A stretch of 64,000 nucleotides of DNA from Vicia villosa (lineage: Eukaryota; Streptophyta; Magnoliopsida; Fabales; Fabaceae): assembly GCF_029867415.1 (NCBI RefSeq), contig NC_081185.1, positions 69,821,156 through 69,885,155 of the forward strand, given 5' to 3'. Below the pieces are notes generated by a model that saw only the letters and a list, made by a program, of their open reading frames with translations, made no database searches and was not told the DNA's origin. A program made the translations under genes and the position numbers. Shown piece by piece: positions 12,211-23,787 of this stretch; within the stretch, counting starts at the first letter, position 1, and every line of letters begins with the position of its first letter.

Positions 12211-12448
12211 CACTACTACAAAACGCGTAAACAACAACGCCGTGGTCACCACGGTACTTCACTACACTATGGTGACATCTCTAAAATAAGACGCTATCAT
12301 ATAAATTTTGATTACTCTTTTTCTTCGTCATTAGCCGTGAATCTTGTGTTCCATACGTTAGGTATTCGTCTTCTTACATCTTATTGTTAGATAGTTCCCC
12401 ACTATCTCATCTGTTGCATGCTGTTTTTGTTAATTAATTGTTCTCATT

Positions 12449-12862
12449 TTTTCAGATTCGTCTTCACTACCTTAACAAAGATCATACTTTGACTATGGTA
12501 CATATTGTTTGTGTAGCTATGGAAAAAAGTACAATAAGAATGAAGCTAAGACGGAAAATTCATCCACCTTATACTTCTTCTTCATAGCTTCACGAACAAG
12601 ATGTTTTTCATAATATTTTTTATCTTCTTCATCGTCAACGTCATAAGCTTTGTTGTTGTTGTTGTATGTTGTTATTGTTAAATCTTTGTTGTCATGATTT
12701 TTTCAAATTCGTCTTCACCACCTTAATAAAGCGCATGTGTGGCTATCGTACATATAGTTTGCGTAGCTATGGAAAAAATATAAGAAGTATGAAATTGTTG
12801 TGAAAACTTCATCCACCTTTGTATTTATTTTTCATAGCTTCACAAACTAGATGAACTTCATA
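12449..12862. repeat. Pair of diverged ~165-bp direct repeats
   Basis: Two segments (about 12449-12612 and 12699-12862) share TTTTTCA(G/A)ATTCGTCTTCAC at their start, GTAGCTATGGAAAAAA in the middle and CTTCATCCACC...TTCATAGCTTCAC near the end. They are separated by an AT-rich spacer with a GTTGTT run. They are probably an internal duplication of the surrounding transposon remnant. Confidence 0.65.
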
Positions 12863-13210
12863 ATTGCTCTATTTTCACAATAATTTTCTATAAAAGGTGC
12901 ATCCTAAAATGTATGTTTTTTTTATGTTGTTGCATGTATTTGTAGATGAAGTATAGTTTATTATATGTTATGTGGAATGCTTGTTTCATTAACATTCCAC
13001 AAAAAATACAGTCATTTAAATTGACATAGAAACTTATAATCTGAAAAATTAAGTTGTATTTGAAAACTAACTTATAAAAATCAATATTTCCCGAATTGCT
13101 CGCATCTCATCATTTATTTCATGTTCTTTAGCATTTGGAATGAGATGCAATAACCTGGTTCCTTCAATACATCGATATCTTCTCTTAAGTTTAATTTGAA
13201 TAAAATCTAA

Positions 13211-13324
13211 TTATTGACTGGGTCTACCTCATTGTCGTCGCTTATCGTGGTGATTTTTATGATTATAAGTTAACATAAAAATCACGATAATATGCGAAGA
13301 CAATGAGATAGACCTAGCCAATAA
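13211..13324. repeat. 114-bp hairpin, MITE-like inverted repeat
   Basis: Arms of about 50 bp are imperfect reverse complements: the left contains GGTCTACCTCATTGTCGTCG and GTGATTTTTATG; the right contains CATAAAAATCAC and CGAAGACAATGAGATAGACC. The loop is about 12 bases (ATTATAAGTTAA). The outermost bases pair as TTATTG/CAATAA-like ends. It could be a small MITE or a hairpin-RNA source; there is no coding content. Confidence 0.75.
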
Positions 13325-13690
13325 ATTGATGTTGTTCTTATTAAACTAGAATCAAAGGAATTGATGCAATGAAGGAATCATACCATTGAACCACAATTTA
13401 TGTGTTAAAAAGAAGGAAAAGAATGATGAGAGGCGTGCAATTCGTAAAAAAGTGGTATGTTTAAGTTGGTTTTCAAGAATAGTTGAATTATCAGATTATA
13501 TACTTCTTCATCAGTTTGAATGGGTGTATTTCTTTAATAAGGTGTATGAAAAAAAATATCTACGTAGTATATAATAAACTATGGGTACTTACCACAACGG
13601 TTATGTAATGTAATCGTGGTGAATTGTAATTTATGTTCCAAAATATCGCTGTTGAGAATTGAACCTAGGACCTTCATGTCTATCACAACG

Positions 13691-15647
13691 GGGATAAGAA
13701 TGGGGAGAGGGGGTGTCCCTGCCTTAGTCCACGTGTAACCTGAAAATCTTTCGTTGGGCTTCCGTTGACAAGTACAGACATCGAACTCGTGAAAACCGTG
13801 GACTCCATCCACCGCATCCAACGTTGACCAAACCCCATACCTGTTAGCATTCATCGCAGATAGCCCCAGTCTACGCAGTCGTAAGCTTGTGCGTAGTCAG
13901 CCTTAAATATGAGACATTCAACCTTGTTCCTCTTTGCGTAATCCACAATTTCATTGGTGACCAACACTCCATCCAAAATTTGTCTTCTTGGTACAAATGT
14001 CGTTTGGTTGGGAGAGATCAAATTATCTATGACTTTCCTCAGTCTTGCAACAAGTAACCGTGAAATGATTTTGAGGAGTCCGTTTAGCAAGCAAATTGGC
14101 CTATAGTCTTCAAGCTTGCACGGGATTTCAGACTTTGGAATTAAGACTAAAACCGATGCCGTAATAGCTTTTGGTAGTTTACCTCCTTTGTGAAATTCTT
14201 TGACGAACTGAACAATATATTCACCCACTACATCCCAACAGTTCTTATAAAATTCCAGATTGAATCCGTCTGGCCCTGGACATTTATCTCCTTCACCTTC
14301 AAACACAGCTTGTGTTATTTCATCAGTTGAGAACTCTTCTTCCAAAGCCAGGCTCTGTTCCAAACTTAACTTGTTTAACATTTCATTCTTCAGACGCGCA
14401 CCTGGGGAGAATCCCTTCTTGAATTTAGCCTCATAGAAATCTTTAATAACTTCTTTTACCTCCTGAACTGACTCAACACACATCCCAGCAGAGTTAGTCA
14501 CTGACCCAATATAATTTCTCCTATATCCAGCCTTCATTGAAGCATAAAACAGTCTAGTATTGTTGTCTCCCTCCTTTGCCCACCTGTGCCTTGATTTCTG
14601 GCTTAATATACTCTCTTTTATGTGTAACTTGTGCCAAAAGGATTCTTCGAACACCCTTCTGCTTACTAATTCTGCTTCTGTTAATATCCTATTATTTTGG
14701 AACAACTTTCCTTCCACTTGATTCATATCCTCCATTATCTCATCTATTTCCACCTCTACCTTTCTAAATACATTTCGATTCCACCACGTTAGTCTTCCCC
14801 TCAAGCATCGCATTTTCTCTTGTACAATGAATGCTGGACTACCTTTAATCTTCAAAGCATTCCACTCCCTCTTGATGAATTCTTTGAAATCTTTATGCTC
14901 ATACCAGCACCTTAGCACTCTGAAACTTTTAGGCCCCCAATTCACGTTGCTAATTTTTGTCCACACAGGCTTATGGTCTGACACGTCCCTAAGCCTAACC
15001 TCTTGTGCTACAATCTCCCATTTTGAGATCAGACCTTCGGATAGTAGAATTCGGTCTAATCTACTTGCTGCTTTTCCGTTTGGTTTGATCCAAGTGAACA
15101 CTCCACCAGTAACTTGCACATCTACAAGATCCATGTTGTCATTGAAACACTTGAATTCTACCAATTCGATTCCTCTGCTATGCACTTCCTTCCCACGCCT
15201 CTCCTCCCTATTTTTGACAGAATTAAAATCTCCCCCCACCACCCACTCACCAGCCTCTAATTTGTTCTTCCAGCTAATTAATTCATGCCATAAATCTCTT
15301 TTCTCTGCTAAGTTACACTGAGAGTAGACATTAACAAAGTAGTGTACCTTGTTATTAATCAATGCCTTTATCCCTAGAAAGCCCTTTCCTGTAAAAGTAA
15401 ATTCTGGCCTCACTACACCTTTCCTCCATATGGTTAGGATCCCCCCCGATCTGCCTATAGCTTCCTTTGCCGACCACTCGCAATCCTTGGATCCCCACAA
15501 ACGCCATACAACCTGATCAACCATTTTTGCTACCTTACTTTCCAGTAGGAACATAACCTGTGGATTTATTTTCCTTATTATTTGGGCAATACGCCTTTGT
15601 TTCATCATATTCCCACTCCCCCGTATGTTGAATGTTCCTATGATCAT
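13691..15647 (-). pseudogene. LINE ORF2: endonuclease and partial reverse transcriptase
   Basis: From 15647 to 13851 the frame is open for 598 codons. It starts MIIGTFNIRGSGNMMKQRRI, the beginning of the apurinic-type endonuclease/exonuclease/phosphatase domain of plant L1 LINEs, with VVGGDFNSV and the terminal DVSDHKPV motif visible. A linker leads to the reverse transcriptase: KCPGPDGFNLEFYKNCW, LIPKSE...LEDYRPICLLNGLLKIISRL and IFKADYAQAYDCVDW. A frameshift near 13852 moves the next RT block (matching [19 protein letters not shown]) into another frame at 13691-13850. There the protein stops abruptly at a foreign sequence, before the YADD box. The element is therefore inactive. It would nick DNA and prime reverse transcription if whole. 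Confidence 0.9.
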
Positions 15648-16775
15648 TGCAACACCCTGTTTTTCTCCACCCCGCCATCAAACCTCCTCCTCCCATTAGC
15701 CTCCAGACTATGAATAATAGCTTCGAATGCTTCGTCATCTTCATCACCCTCCACTCCTAGCTCCTTAATTGAATTCCATACCTTTTTTGGCACACTTTCG
15801 ATGGATTTCCAAATTCTTCTATTCCCAATTTGAACCCCTGAATCCGTTATTGAATCACCCGCGGAGTCACACGCCGCAACCGTCTCCCATTCAGACTCAC
15901 GCCCTTCAGTACTTGGTAGCTTTGTATTAGGTTTGAATTGGGTTTGGAGCAGGGTTGTAAAATACGAAGGGGCATAGGGTATTTTCAGAGATTCGTAAAT
16001 GTCAACTAAGGCTTTCTTCCTGGTGTGTTTAGTCATTTTTTCTGGGCCTTTTTTACCCATTTGTGAACATGATATGGATTCTGAAACTTCAAGGCCCACT
16101 GGATCCAGCCCCATAGTTCCTTTTCCCACATTCGTGACCCCACACACTCGGGCCCCACAATCCTTATTAATTGCCAACGTTGGAACACCCGCAACTTCTT
16201 CCCCATCTACATCACAATTAATGGTTGACTTTCCATTATGGTTATTCTGCCTTTAAGATCTCCCACTTTATGGGGAAGCCCATAATCCTCCTTTCCCGCA
16301 TAGGATTCTGCCACAAAACTTGCATCAATCTCTTCAGCCGTCGGTTTTGTGTTACCTCCACTTTCTGGTTTTGAATTTCCTGACAAAGAAGCTTCCTTGT
16401 CACCCATGCTATCCTCCTCCCCACTCTCATCTTCTTCCTCCTCACTCCACGCGCCTTCATCCCCTTCCTCTTCCTCCGAATATGACCCTTCAGAATTATC
16501 GTCTTCAATGGTGTCACCAGAAACCACAATACGTTTAGGCCCATGCATGTCTTCCACCAACTTAATTCTATATACATGATCATTTATCTCCAGATTTTAG
16601 TTTTGTTCAGTACTAAGGAATACTTGGTCCTGACCAAGAATCTCGCCACGTCCAATCTTTTTTGTTCACAAGTTTCCGCATTTGAGCAGACGTAAACACC
16701 CACTGAGCAAGATAAAGATTCAAATACCTTTGGGTTCCAAGCATGGCAGGGTAAACCAAAACATCTCATCCATGT
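15648..16775 (-). pseudogene. LINE ORF1-like region, frameshifted
   Basis: Immediately upstream of ORF2 on the same strand, three frames together give the C-terminal part of a plant LINE ORF1. The first (to 16584) contains GLPCHAWNPKVFESLSCSVG, similar to the 'G-x-P-x-H-A-W' block of plant LINE ORF1 (DUF4283-type). Next is a very acidic stretch (EGSYSEEEEGDEGAWSEEEE, near 16420-16490). The third (15644-16177) has TKHTRKKALVDIYESLKIPY. The frames overlap ORF2 by four bases (15644-15647). Frameshifts and missing N-terminus indicate 5' truncation near 16775. ORF1 proteins are RNA-binding partners of ORF2. Confidence 0.65.
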
Positions 16776-17061
16776 TAAACGTTCGTTATCGACATCTTTA
16801 TAAAGATGTATATAATGATCAAACCATAATAAAGTATTATATAAAAAATAGCCACAAAAATGGTTAGATTAGACATACCTTGTGCATCAGTTGATACAGG
16901 CCATTGAATTGAGGAATCAAGATTGTCGAATCAATTCCATATCATCTGTGCTCAACATTCCATATTATGCCACAGTACTCACCATGTGAGAGTGTTTACC
17001 AGTAATTTATGACAAACAACCGCTAGTCTTCCAAAATAATATATCTTTGGTAACTTACAGG

Positions 17062-19853
17062 TGTAATGCCCGGAAAAATAATTATTGGCTTAATTTAGAC
17101 CATTTGTGATGTTTACTGATATTTTTGCGTTTTGGGGCGATTTAGTCGGTATTAGTTCGGGATAGCGGATCAACATTTAATTGAAGATTTTAATATTTTT
17201 AGTATTAAAAATATTAATGAGTTAATGTTTAGCGTTTTGGGAATTTTCCGAGTAATTAAGATTAGACCGGAAATACGAGGCATTGAGTAATAAGTCGGTA
17301 TATTAAAATAATCGGATTTTATTTTGATGGAATTTAATTGGAAGTGTTATTTTTATATTAAGTGTAGAAAAGATATTGGACTTAAATAATGGTATCTTTA
17401 AGTATTAAGAGGTGTATTTTATTAGGCCCATTATGAAATAATGACTAAGTGGTGGTGGTCTTTCTTTTTTTTATCATTTTGAGAAGTAGTGACATAGAGA
17501 GAAGAGAAGAAGCCGAGGAAGGAGAAAAAGAAAGGAGAAAAGGGGGTTAGGGTTATGAAGAGGAGAAGAAGGAGACCCAAAGTGTTGCTCTAAAGTGTTA
17601 TTTTTCTTCAATTTTCCATTGAATCTTCTTAGAGCTGAACTCAATTCAAGGTAAGGGGGGATTCTTTCTATCTAAATGGGAATATGATGGATTGTATATG
17701 GGTTTAGGGTATAGATTTTTCAGTGTAATGTGTTAAACTTGTTTGCTGTGATTGTTGAAATTACAATTTACTTTTGTAATAAAACATTGTTGTCTTTAAT
17801 AATGATTCTGGAAATAAAAAGTGTCTGTAGTATAGCTTGAGTGACGACCGGAGTTAGGATGAGGGACATCCGACAATGGTGATATCATTATCGTTCCTAG
17901 CTTGTTCATTGCGTGTGTTCTGGATTTCCTCTAACTGCTATTATATGTACATGCTCCATGTGATGTGCCAATAGGTTGTGTTAAATTGATTTTTCTTCTG
18001 TTTTCACATTCCTCTTGGTCACTTAGTATATTATATTAGTATAATATAAATAGAATTGGAACAAAGATATAAGAATGAAAATATATAATTTAACTTTCAA
18101 AACTCTGTTCACTTTGAAATTAGTATCTAACATTGAATATTGTATGGTGTGAGTTTTGTTAGTGATTGAAATTGAATTGAAATCAAAGTAACCATATAAT
18201 GTAGAAGTGTGTTTCTGTCATTGTAATTTTTAGAGTGACATATATCAACACTATTGAGCCTAACTAATAAAATATGAAGTTCATGAAACAGTAACAATTA
18301 TAGAATAATGTAATTTAAAACAGTCCCGTTTGATCGAAATAGCCGAATTAAGCGGTATAATTAATTATCTGGAATTTGATGAAAATTTACGTGGTAGCTA
18401 AGTTTAATTAGTAGATTAACGTGGTGGTGTTATTTTGTTGAAATTGTGATATTTTACGAATCGACCGAAATTTTGTTTGATTTAAATATTCTTTATAAAT
18501 AAATGTTGGTTTTGTGATGGGAGATGAACACATTTTAGGAATAAAATATAATGGAATAGAAATTAATATAATATGATTATTAATTGGTTGATTTAATTAA
18601 TAGTTGAAGTAATTTCAATGAGTCTATTTAATTGGAAAGTATTTAGACTTGGATAAATTATTCGGTTTATCGGTAAATTACGGTATCTTAAGAATTTGAC
18701 CGTAATCGTGAATTGCTTGAATATTTATGTTGAGAATAATATATTACTATGCCAATGATGTTGTCTTGATAAATAATATTATGTCTAATTGAATTAGTTG
18801 TATAATTGCGATGTTTACTCGAAACATGACGATGTTTGTGATGATTGGTAATACATGATGTTGTATATATATTCGTGACGATAATTTTGTGACTAAGTGA
18901 AGATGAAATATTATGGTGACGTGAATTACCTCGTATAATGGTAATTGATTGTGATATAGGCTTATGCCTCGTGACGATATGTGATTGTGATGAGTATGCT
19001 GTGTTTTTTTGTTTGTCGAGTCACATTCCATATGCATACTCTGTGACGGCCTGAAAACTATGGCAAACATGACGGCCTGAAAACTATGGCAAACATGACG
19101 GGCCAAATGGCAATTGGTGACGGGGGCTGAAGCTCCGATCGGTACCACATGCATATGCACAGTTGAGTCGCATTTGAGTCGTTGTCCGTTGTTGTTTGTT
19201 GAAGTTGTTGATCATGCATTGCGATGCTTATATGACGATATAGATGCTTGTATGTTGACTTGTTGAAAATGCTTATATATTGATAATGACGCTTATATGA
19301 TGACTTGTTGAATATGTTTATATGTTGATATCATGACTATTCATTGATGATGTTCTTTGTGTTGTTTATGTTGTGTGAGGCGGTGATTCATTTATATTCT
19401 TTACCTAATATATGATTTACCATGATCCTATTTATATAGTTTGATATCTCACCCTTGCTGCTGATGTTTCCCCTACCATGGGAAATGGGCAGGTACTCAA
19501 GTATAGATGTGGAAGTTTGTTGCTTCATCGAGTTCAGTTGGTGCGTCGCTCTGATACGTAGCACTCGGGGGTTGCTTATATCGTTATTTCTAGGTTATTG
19601 ATGTTTTAGTTGTTGTTATTTTAACCGTTGATTCAAAGTTGAATAATATGAATTACTTATTATACTTCAAAGTAGTTTGAGTTGAGATAAGCTGATAGTT
19701 GACTGTTAATTCGAATGCTATGTATCATTGTTGAATGAAATACAAGTTGAAGTTTTAAGTTGATATGTGATACTCCAATGTGTTGTTTGAAAATTTTTAA
19801 ATACTCTGATATTTTCCACATTATAATTTTTGGGTAGAATTTGGGGTGTTACA
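17062..19853 (-). mobile_element. Solo LTR, 2.79 kb
   Basis: The segment begins TGTAATGCCC and ends GGGGTGTTACA, so both strands show TG...CA ends (minus strand starts TGTAACACCCC). The flanks are ACAGG (17057-17061) and ATAGG (19854-19858), a 5-bp target duplication with one mismatch. The interior is non-coding and has no primer binding site, Gag or Pol, as expected for LTR-LTR recombination products. A purine-rich block (17490-17580) and a 26-bp tandem duplicate (GACGGCCTGAAAACTATGGC..., 19046-19097) lie inside. The minus orientation is inferred from the TGTAACACCCC start. Confidence 0.7.
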
Positions 19854-19863
19854 ATAGGGATTT

Positions 19864-20160
19864 AAATTGTTTCGAGTAACATTTTGGTTAGAAACGAGTA
19901 ATAATATCATAATCCATGAATAATATATGCATTATTTGTATACAACTATTAATTATGAGTAATTATTAATTGTGAGTAATGAGTACACTATTCTGAGTAA
20001 TATTTACACTATTATGAGTAATATCGAATTTTAACTATTTTGAGTAATATATTCATTGTTCTGAGTAATATTTATATTATTTTGAGTAATCTGTATATTA
20101 TTTTGAGTAATAAATATAATACTTTGAGTAATATAAATAATATTTGAGTATTTATACACC
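19864..20160. repeat. Degenerate GAGTAAT tandem array
   Basis: About a dozen copies of a diverged ~25-bp unit containing TTTTGAGTAATATTTATATT, with GAGTAAT the conserved core. Array edges blur into AT-rich DNA directly beyond the solo LTR. Confidence 0.75.
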
Positions 20161-20629
20161 GGCATAAAGATATACCTTATGCACATCAACACATCCCCAG
20201 CATACCATCACTCTCATGTTCCCTCACACCCACTTTTTTGGGAAGAAAGTTAGCAAATAATACTCCACACAATTTTACTCTCCCTTAAAAAAAACTAAAT
20301 TTATTTTTCTTTATTCATTATGCATTATTTTAGAATATGAAAGTTTTAACAATTACCATTGGAAAAATTTAACTAATATACCAGATGTTAAAAGAAAAAG
20401 TAAAAGAAATAATATTTTGGTAACCATTAATAAATATTATATTAAAATGATAATTAGATTTTAATATATGTTTCATTCTTGCTAAATGTCTTCTAATCAT
20501 ATTTTTCTAAATGGGGTTCTTATATGCTTCCCTAAATGATTCATTCTAGAATAAAATTGATTTGAATTGCGTACATATCAATTAATTGATACAAGAGAAA
20601 TGCTTGCTTTTTTTTTATAACAGAATTAA
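20161..20629. other. AT-rich spacer
   Basis: No gene or recognisable repeat. Confidence 0.3.
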
Positions 20630-20715
20630 AAAACTACGAATTTGAGAATGTATAGTACATAATAAATTATCATTAAAAATTTGAGAATGTGTAGTACATA
20701 ATAATTTATCATTAG
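20630..20715. repeat. Local ~43-bp tandem duplication
   Basis: A segment containing AATTTGAGAATGT(A/G)TAGTAC and ATAATAAATTATCATT is present twice in direct succession. The equivalent position near 7590 has a single copy, so the duplication arose after the two S8-derived segments separated. Confidence 0.65.
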
Positions 20716-20870
20716 ATCATGAAATTAAAGGGAAACAATGTTACTTCCAACACATTCTTTTTTCAACATTCTCATGAGATTAAAATGGAGCAGTTGAGTT
20801 TACATACCCAAGCAAGGATAAATACATGCCAACAAACGCCCACCATTATATTGCTAGTAAGTGTTGCCAT

Positions 20871-20976
20871 TTTTTTTTAAAAACAAGTTATATTAATAAA
20901 GACCAAAAGTTCTACAAACTCAGATAAAAAAAACGATACAACGTCTAAAAGCGAAGAAATCACCAAATCGAAACTA
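20871..20976 (-). mobile_element. LINE 3' tail insertion (106 bp)
   Basis: The insert starts (plus strand) with a T-run, the complement of a poly(A) tail, followed by ACAAGTTATATTAATAAAGA, a LINE 3' UTR type also seen at 23797. It is flanked by a perfect 18-bp direct repeat, GCTAGTAAGTGTTGCCAT (20853-20870 and 20977-20994), the expected target-site duplication. It is a severely 5'-truncated insertion. Confidence 0.85.
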
Positions 20977-21000
20977 GCTAGTAAGTGTTGCCATCTTTCT

Positions 21001-21287
21001 TTTTTTTTAGAAAGCAAATGACATTAACGGAAGAACTAGGGGTTCTTCAACCCAATTACAAAAGCCGGAAATAGCCGACCAAAGAAAAATTACCAACCAA
21101 ATAACAATTATGAGATGAAGAACAAAGGATCCTTAATAAACTCATAAAAAGAGTATTTGGAATGGGTAATATTCCCACAAAAAGACCACCTCCATATGAG
21201 CAACTTAATATTCCAAACGGCGTTATTAACGCTCCACTTTTCATTCCTAAAACACACCCCATTCCTTAAGAGCCACAAATGCCACGT
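21001..21287 (-). mobile_element. LINE 3' end insertion (287 bp) with C-terminal coding
   Basis: A T-run at 21001 (poly(A) on the minus strand) and a 3' UTR lead into a minus-strand frame ending the LINE ORF2: WHLWLLRNGVCFRNEKWSVN followed by WRWSFCGN, the typical last part of these proteins. A perfect 15-bp target duplication, TGTTGCCATCTTTCT, flanks it (20986-21000 and 21288-21302). Confidence 0.85.
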
Positions 21288-21589
21288 TGTTGCCATCTTT
21301 CTAACGCTGCTCATGTTATTGTTGCAAGTGGTTATTTTCCTTGACTTCTTCAGCAATAAATTCAGCTTCCTGGATATTCGAAATTATAAATTTGATTGTT
21401 TATATCAAATTAAAAATTAGAATAAACTATCAAAACAAAAACTGAAAGTACCCTTTATGGTAAACAAATTTCATCCATGGACAGATGGAATAAATTATAA
21501 ATTTATAAGATCAGGCCGATGAGAAATATACTATAAAATTTTAAATTACAGTCACGTGCGGTTGCTTAAAGGCGTTAGCTGTCAGCTAC

Positions 21590-21990
21590 AATGCAAAGTC
21601 ATCGTGATTTGTGAATCTAAGGATTTAGAAGCTATCAGCACACACACTCTTTCTCTTTTTGGAAAATCGCAAGAACATAAGATTGAACTAAAAAGACTAG
21701 GTATATGCGTGGAAGGAGAAAAAAAAGCAAAATTATTGCACCTGAAGCTGAGAAAATCGACTCTAAAAATGACATGTCTCCCATGGTAAAGAGATTCAAA
21801 GGATTCTTGAGGCATGTGAAAAAAAAGAGGAACGAGAAAAAGATGAGGAGAAACACCCATTTATTCCAACATGCTATTCATGTGGAAAGAAAGGGCACAT
21901 CAAACCAAATTTCTCCTTAGCTAAAAAGGAAAATCAGAAGAAATCTAAGATAATGATTTGAAGTCCTCGTACGATGAAGAAGAAGATGTC
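21590..21990 (+). pseudogene. Decayed copia-type Gag fragment with zinc knuckle
   Basis: Across frames the plus strand reads LFGKSQEHKIELKRL, EGEKKAK, a lysine-rich stretch and then TCYSCGKKGHIKPN, a CX2CX4HX4C-type zinc knuckle whose last cysteine has been lost (reads F). This is the C-terminal Gag arrangement of plant Ty1/copia elements. Several frameshifts are present and no protease or Pol follows. Confidence 0.6.
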
Positions 21991-22584
21991 AATATTTATA
22001 TTTTATCACCAAAACACTGAATAAAAGGTATCAATATTGACACATTTGTCGCATCTATTTTCCCGATAACGTACCGCTTATTATAACCTTTTACATCTGT
22101 CTAATGCTTACTATCAATCTCAACTTAATGTAAACAATTTTCAAAGATAAATATTGTTAAAACACTCACCAAAGACATGTATAAAAAGCTATTGCCTCTA
22201 CAGATCTTGAAATAATTAGCTTAATTAATATTTAACTAGAATCTCTATTCTAGAAAAAATATCAAACAATATTTAGCTTTAAAATTATAATTTGATCAAA
22301 CGTACAACTAGAAAAGTCTTAATCACGTATTATAAAATTATAGGTTATACAAAAATCGCCTAACTTATATTATCTATTATTGTAAAAATATCTTACATAT
22401 CAATCCTATCAATTTGTTTATCCAACAAGACAATATAGTGATAACATATTACCATTTAAGCTTCAAAGAAGAGTGTTTCTCTCTAATTACATCTTTACTT
22501 TTAAAGGCTTAACAAATATTTTTTAGATGGCTGCAATCTTTTTAAGACGCATATATGAATGTATTTGACTGATTTAATTCAAAA
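21991..22584. other. AT-rich sequence including the last block of the S8-derived duplication
   Basis: The stretch 22116-22205 matches 8041-8130 (shared core AATTTTCAAAGATAAATATT). The rest has no recognisable feature. Confidence 0.4.
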
Positions 22585-22860
22585 CACTACAACATTTATC
22601 ATTTATTGCAACGCTTGAAAAATGTTGCTAGAATTATGAAAATCGTTGCCTAAAAGAGTAGGCAATAATTTCCAGGTGTCTCCTATGCGAGTGTCGCCTA
22701 TTACTTAAGGGAACACCTATTTTTCTCTTTGGGCACACTATTCATAAGCATCGCCTATAATATCGAAATAGGGAACGTTTTTCATCGACCTTAAGAAAAC
22801 GCTTCTTATGCATTGCCATATGCACCAACAATTATAAGGCGTTGCTTTAGAGTAATATAA
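22585..22860. mobile_element. Possible CACTA-type terminus
   Basis: CACTACAACATTTATC is followed by about 270 bp of short subterminal motifs (GCAACGCTTG, GTTGCCTA, GTCGCCTATTA, GAACGTTTTTC, AACGCTTCTT, GGCGTTGCTTTA) in both orientations, the organisation seen at ends of plant CACTA elements. The opposite end and a transposase were not found. Confidence 0.4.
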
Positions 22861-23787
22861 GTTTTTGAAAAATATTTGCATTTCAACCGTGCCCAAGTGA
22901 TAAATTATTTCTTATTTAAAAATTAAGACAATTGTAGAAATCAATTCATCTAAAATACTTTAATGTTCATCAATTAACCATGTTGATCTATACACGAGAT
23001 TCTTTAATGCACTACATAAATAAAAAATTGATATTAACTAACAAGAGTTGAGCTTATAAATAAGAATCTTTAAATTAATATAATAATTTAATTTGTCAAG
23101 AAAAATTAGATACTCATAACTATGGACAACTGAAGAATTCGATTTGTATCTTGAAGTATAATAAATTCAATTGGTCAAATAATGAATTTACATCAACTAG
23201 ATGGCGCGGTTATCCCACCCATCTTTCCTCTTTTGGACACTACTTTTCATATGTATCTTCGCATGCTCTTCAACTAGGACCTTCACACTAGAAACAAAAG
23301 TTGACTTGATGTAAGAGGTTAAACATTAAGATATATGCCTTTTCTCTCTCATTTCCTCTTTAGAATCAAATAAAACTTCAAGTGTTGAAACATTTCTCAT
23401 TAGAATCAAACATCACAATTAGATATAAAAAAAATTGTTTTGGATAACAAATATAAGGGGTTGTTTGATTTCAAATATTTTTTTTCCTTTTTTCATTTTT
23501 TTTTTTTACATTTAATTACATATCACATTTTTTTATTCTTTTACAATAAACAGGAAAAACAATAAAAAAATAGTATTTAATTCTAAATTATTAACCCAAT
23601 ACAAAGAGCAATAGAGAGATTTTGAAAAGGGTGTAAAATAGATAGACCAAACAAAAAATAACTAGAAGCATGTATTAAAAAATATATTTTTGTAAGCATA
23701 TCTTTTGCAAATATTTGTGACATACACAGGTTGATTTATTCCTCCTCCGTTGCTACAAATCAAACAAGTTCATTCCAAATGCATATG
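22861..23787. other. AT-rich sequence, nothing recognised
   Basis: No open frame with recognisable similarity on either strand. Confidence 0.35.

Larger units (their letters stand above)
12211..13690. mobile_element. Possible CACTA-like DNA transposon remnant interrupting a LINE
   Basis: The left end begins CACTACTACAAAACGCGTAA and is followed by short motifs around CCGTGGT/ACCACGG, a style of subterminal repeat seen in CACTA elements. Related motifs (ACCACAACGG, TCGTGGTGAA, TCACAACGGG) recur at 13589-13690, directly where the reverse transcriptase of the adjoining LINE breaks off. No transposase is present and the right terminus is not a clean inverted copy of the left, so boundaries and class are tentative. 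Confidence 0.3.
20796..21395 (-). pseudogene. Ribosomal protein S8 remnant (copy 2), split by two LINE tails
   Basis: Excluding the two insertions, the minus strand reads IAEEVKENNHLQQ, stop, HEQR, stop, KDGNTY, stop, QYNGGRLLACIYPCLGM. This follows the C-terminal order of eukaryotic S8 (A-E-E-x-K-K-S-N-H-V, then K-D-R-x-L-D, then [18 protein letters not shown]). Three stops and substitutions show long decay. The exon is interrupted at 21001-21287 and again at 20871-20976. Parts of copy 2 retain more N-terminal sequence than copy 1, which has lost the A-E-E-x-K block by deletion. Confidence 0.7.

Noticed and set aside
16207..16583. Acidic plus-strand and minus-strand frames as separate host proteins
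   Set aside because: They are overlapping frames of the acidic stretch of a LINE ORF1-like region directly upstream of ORF2.
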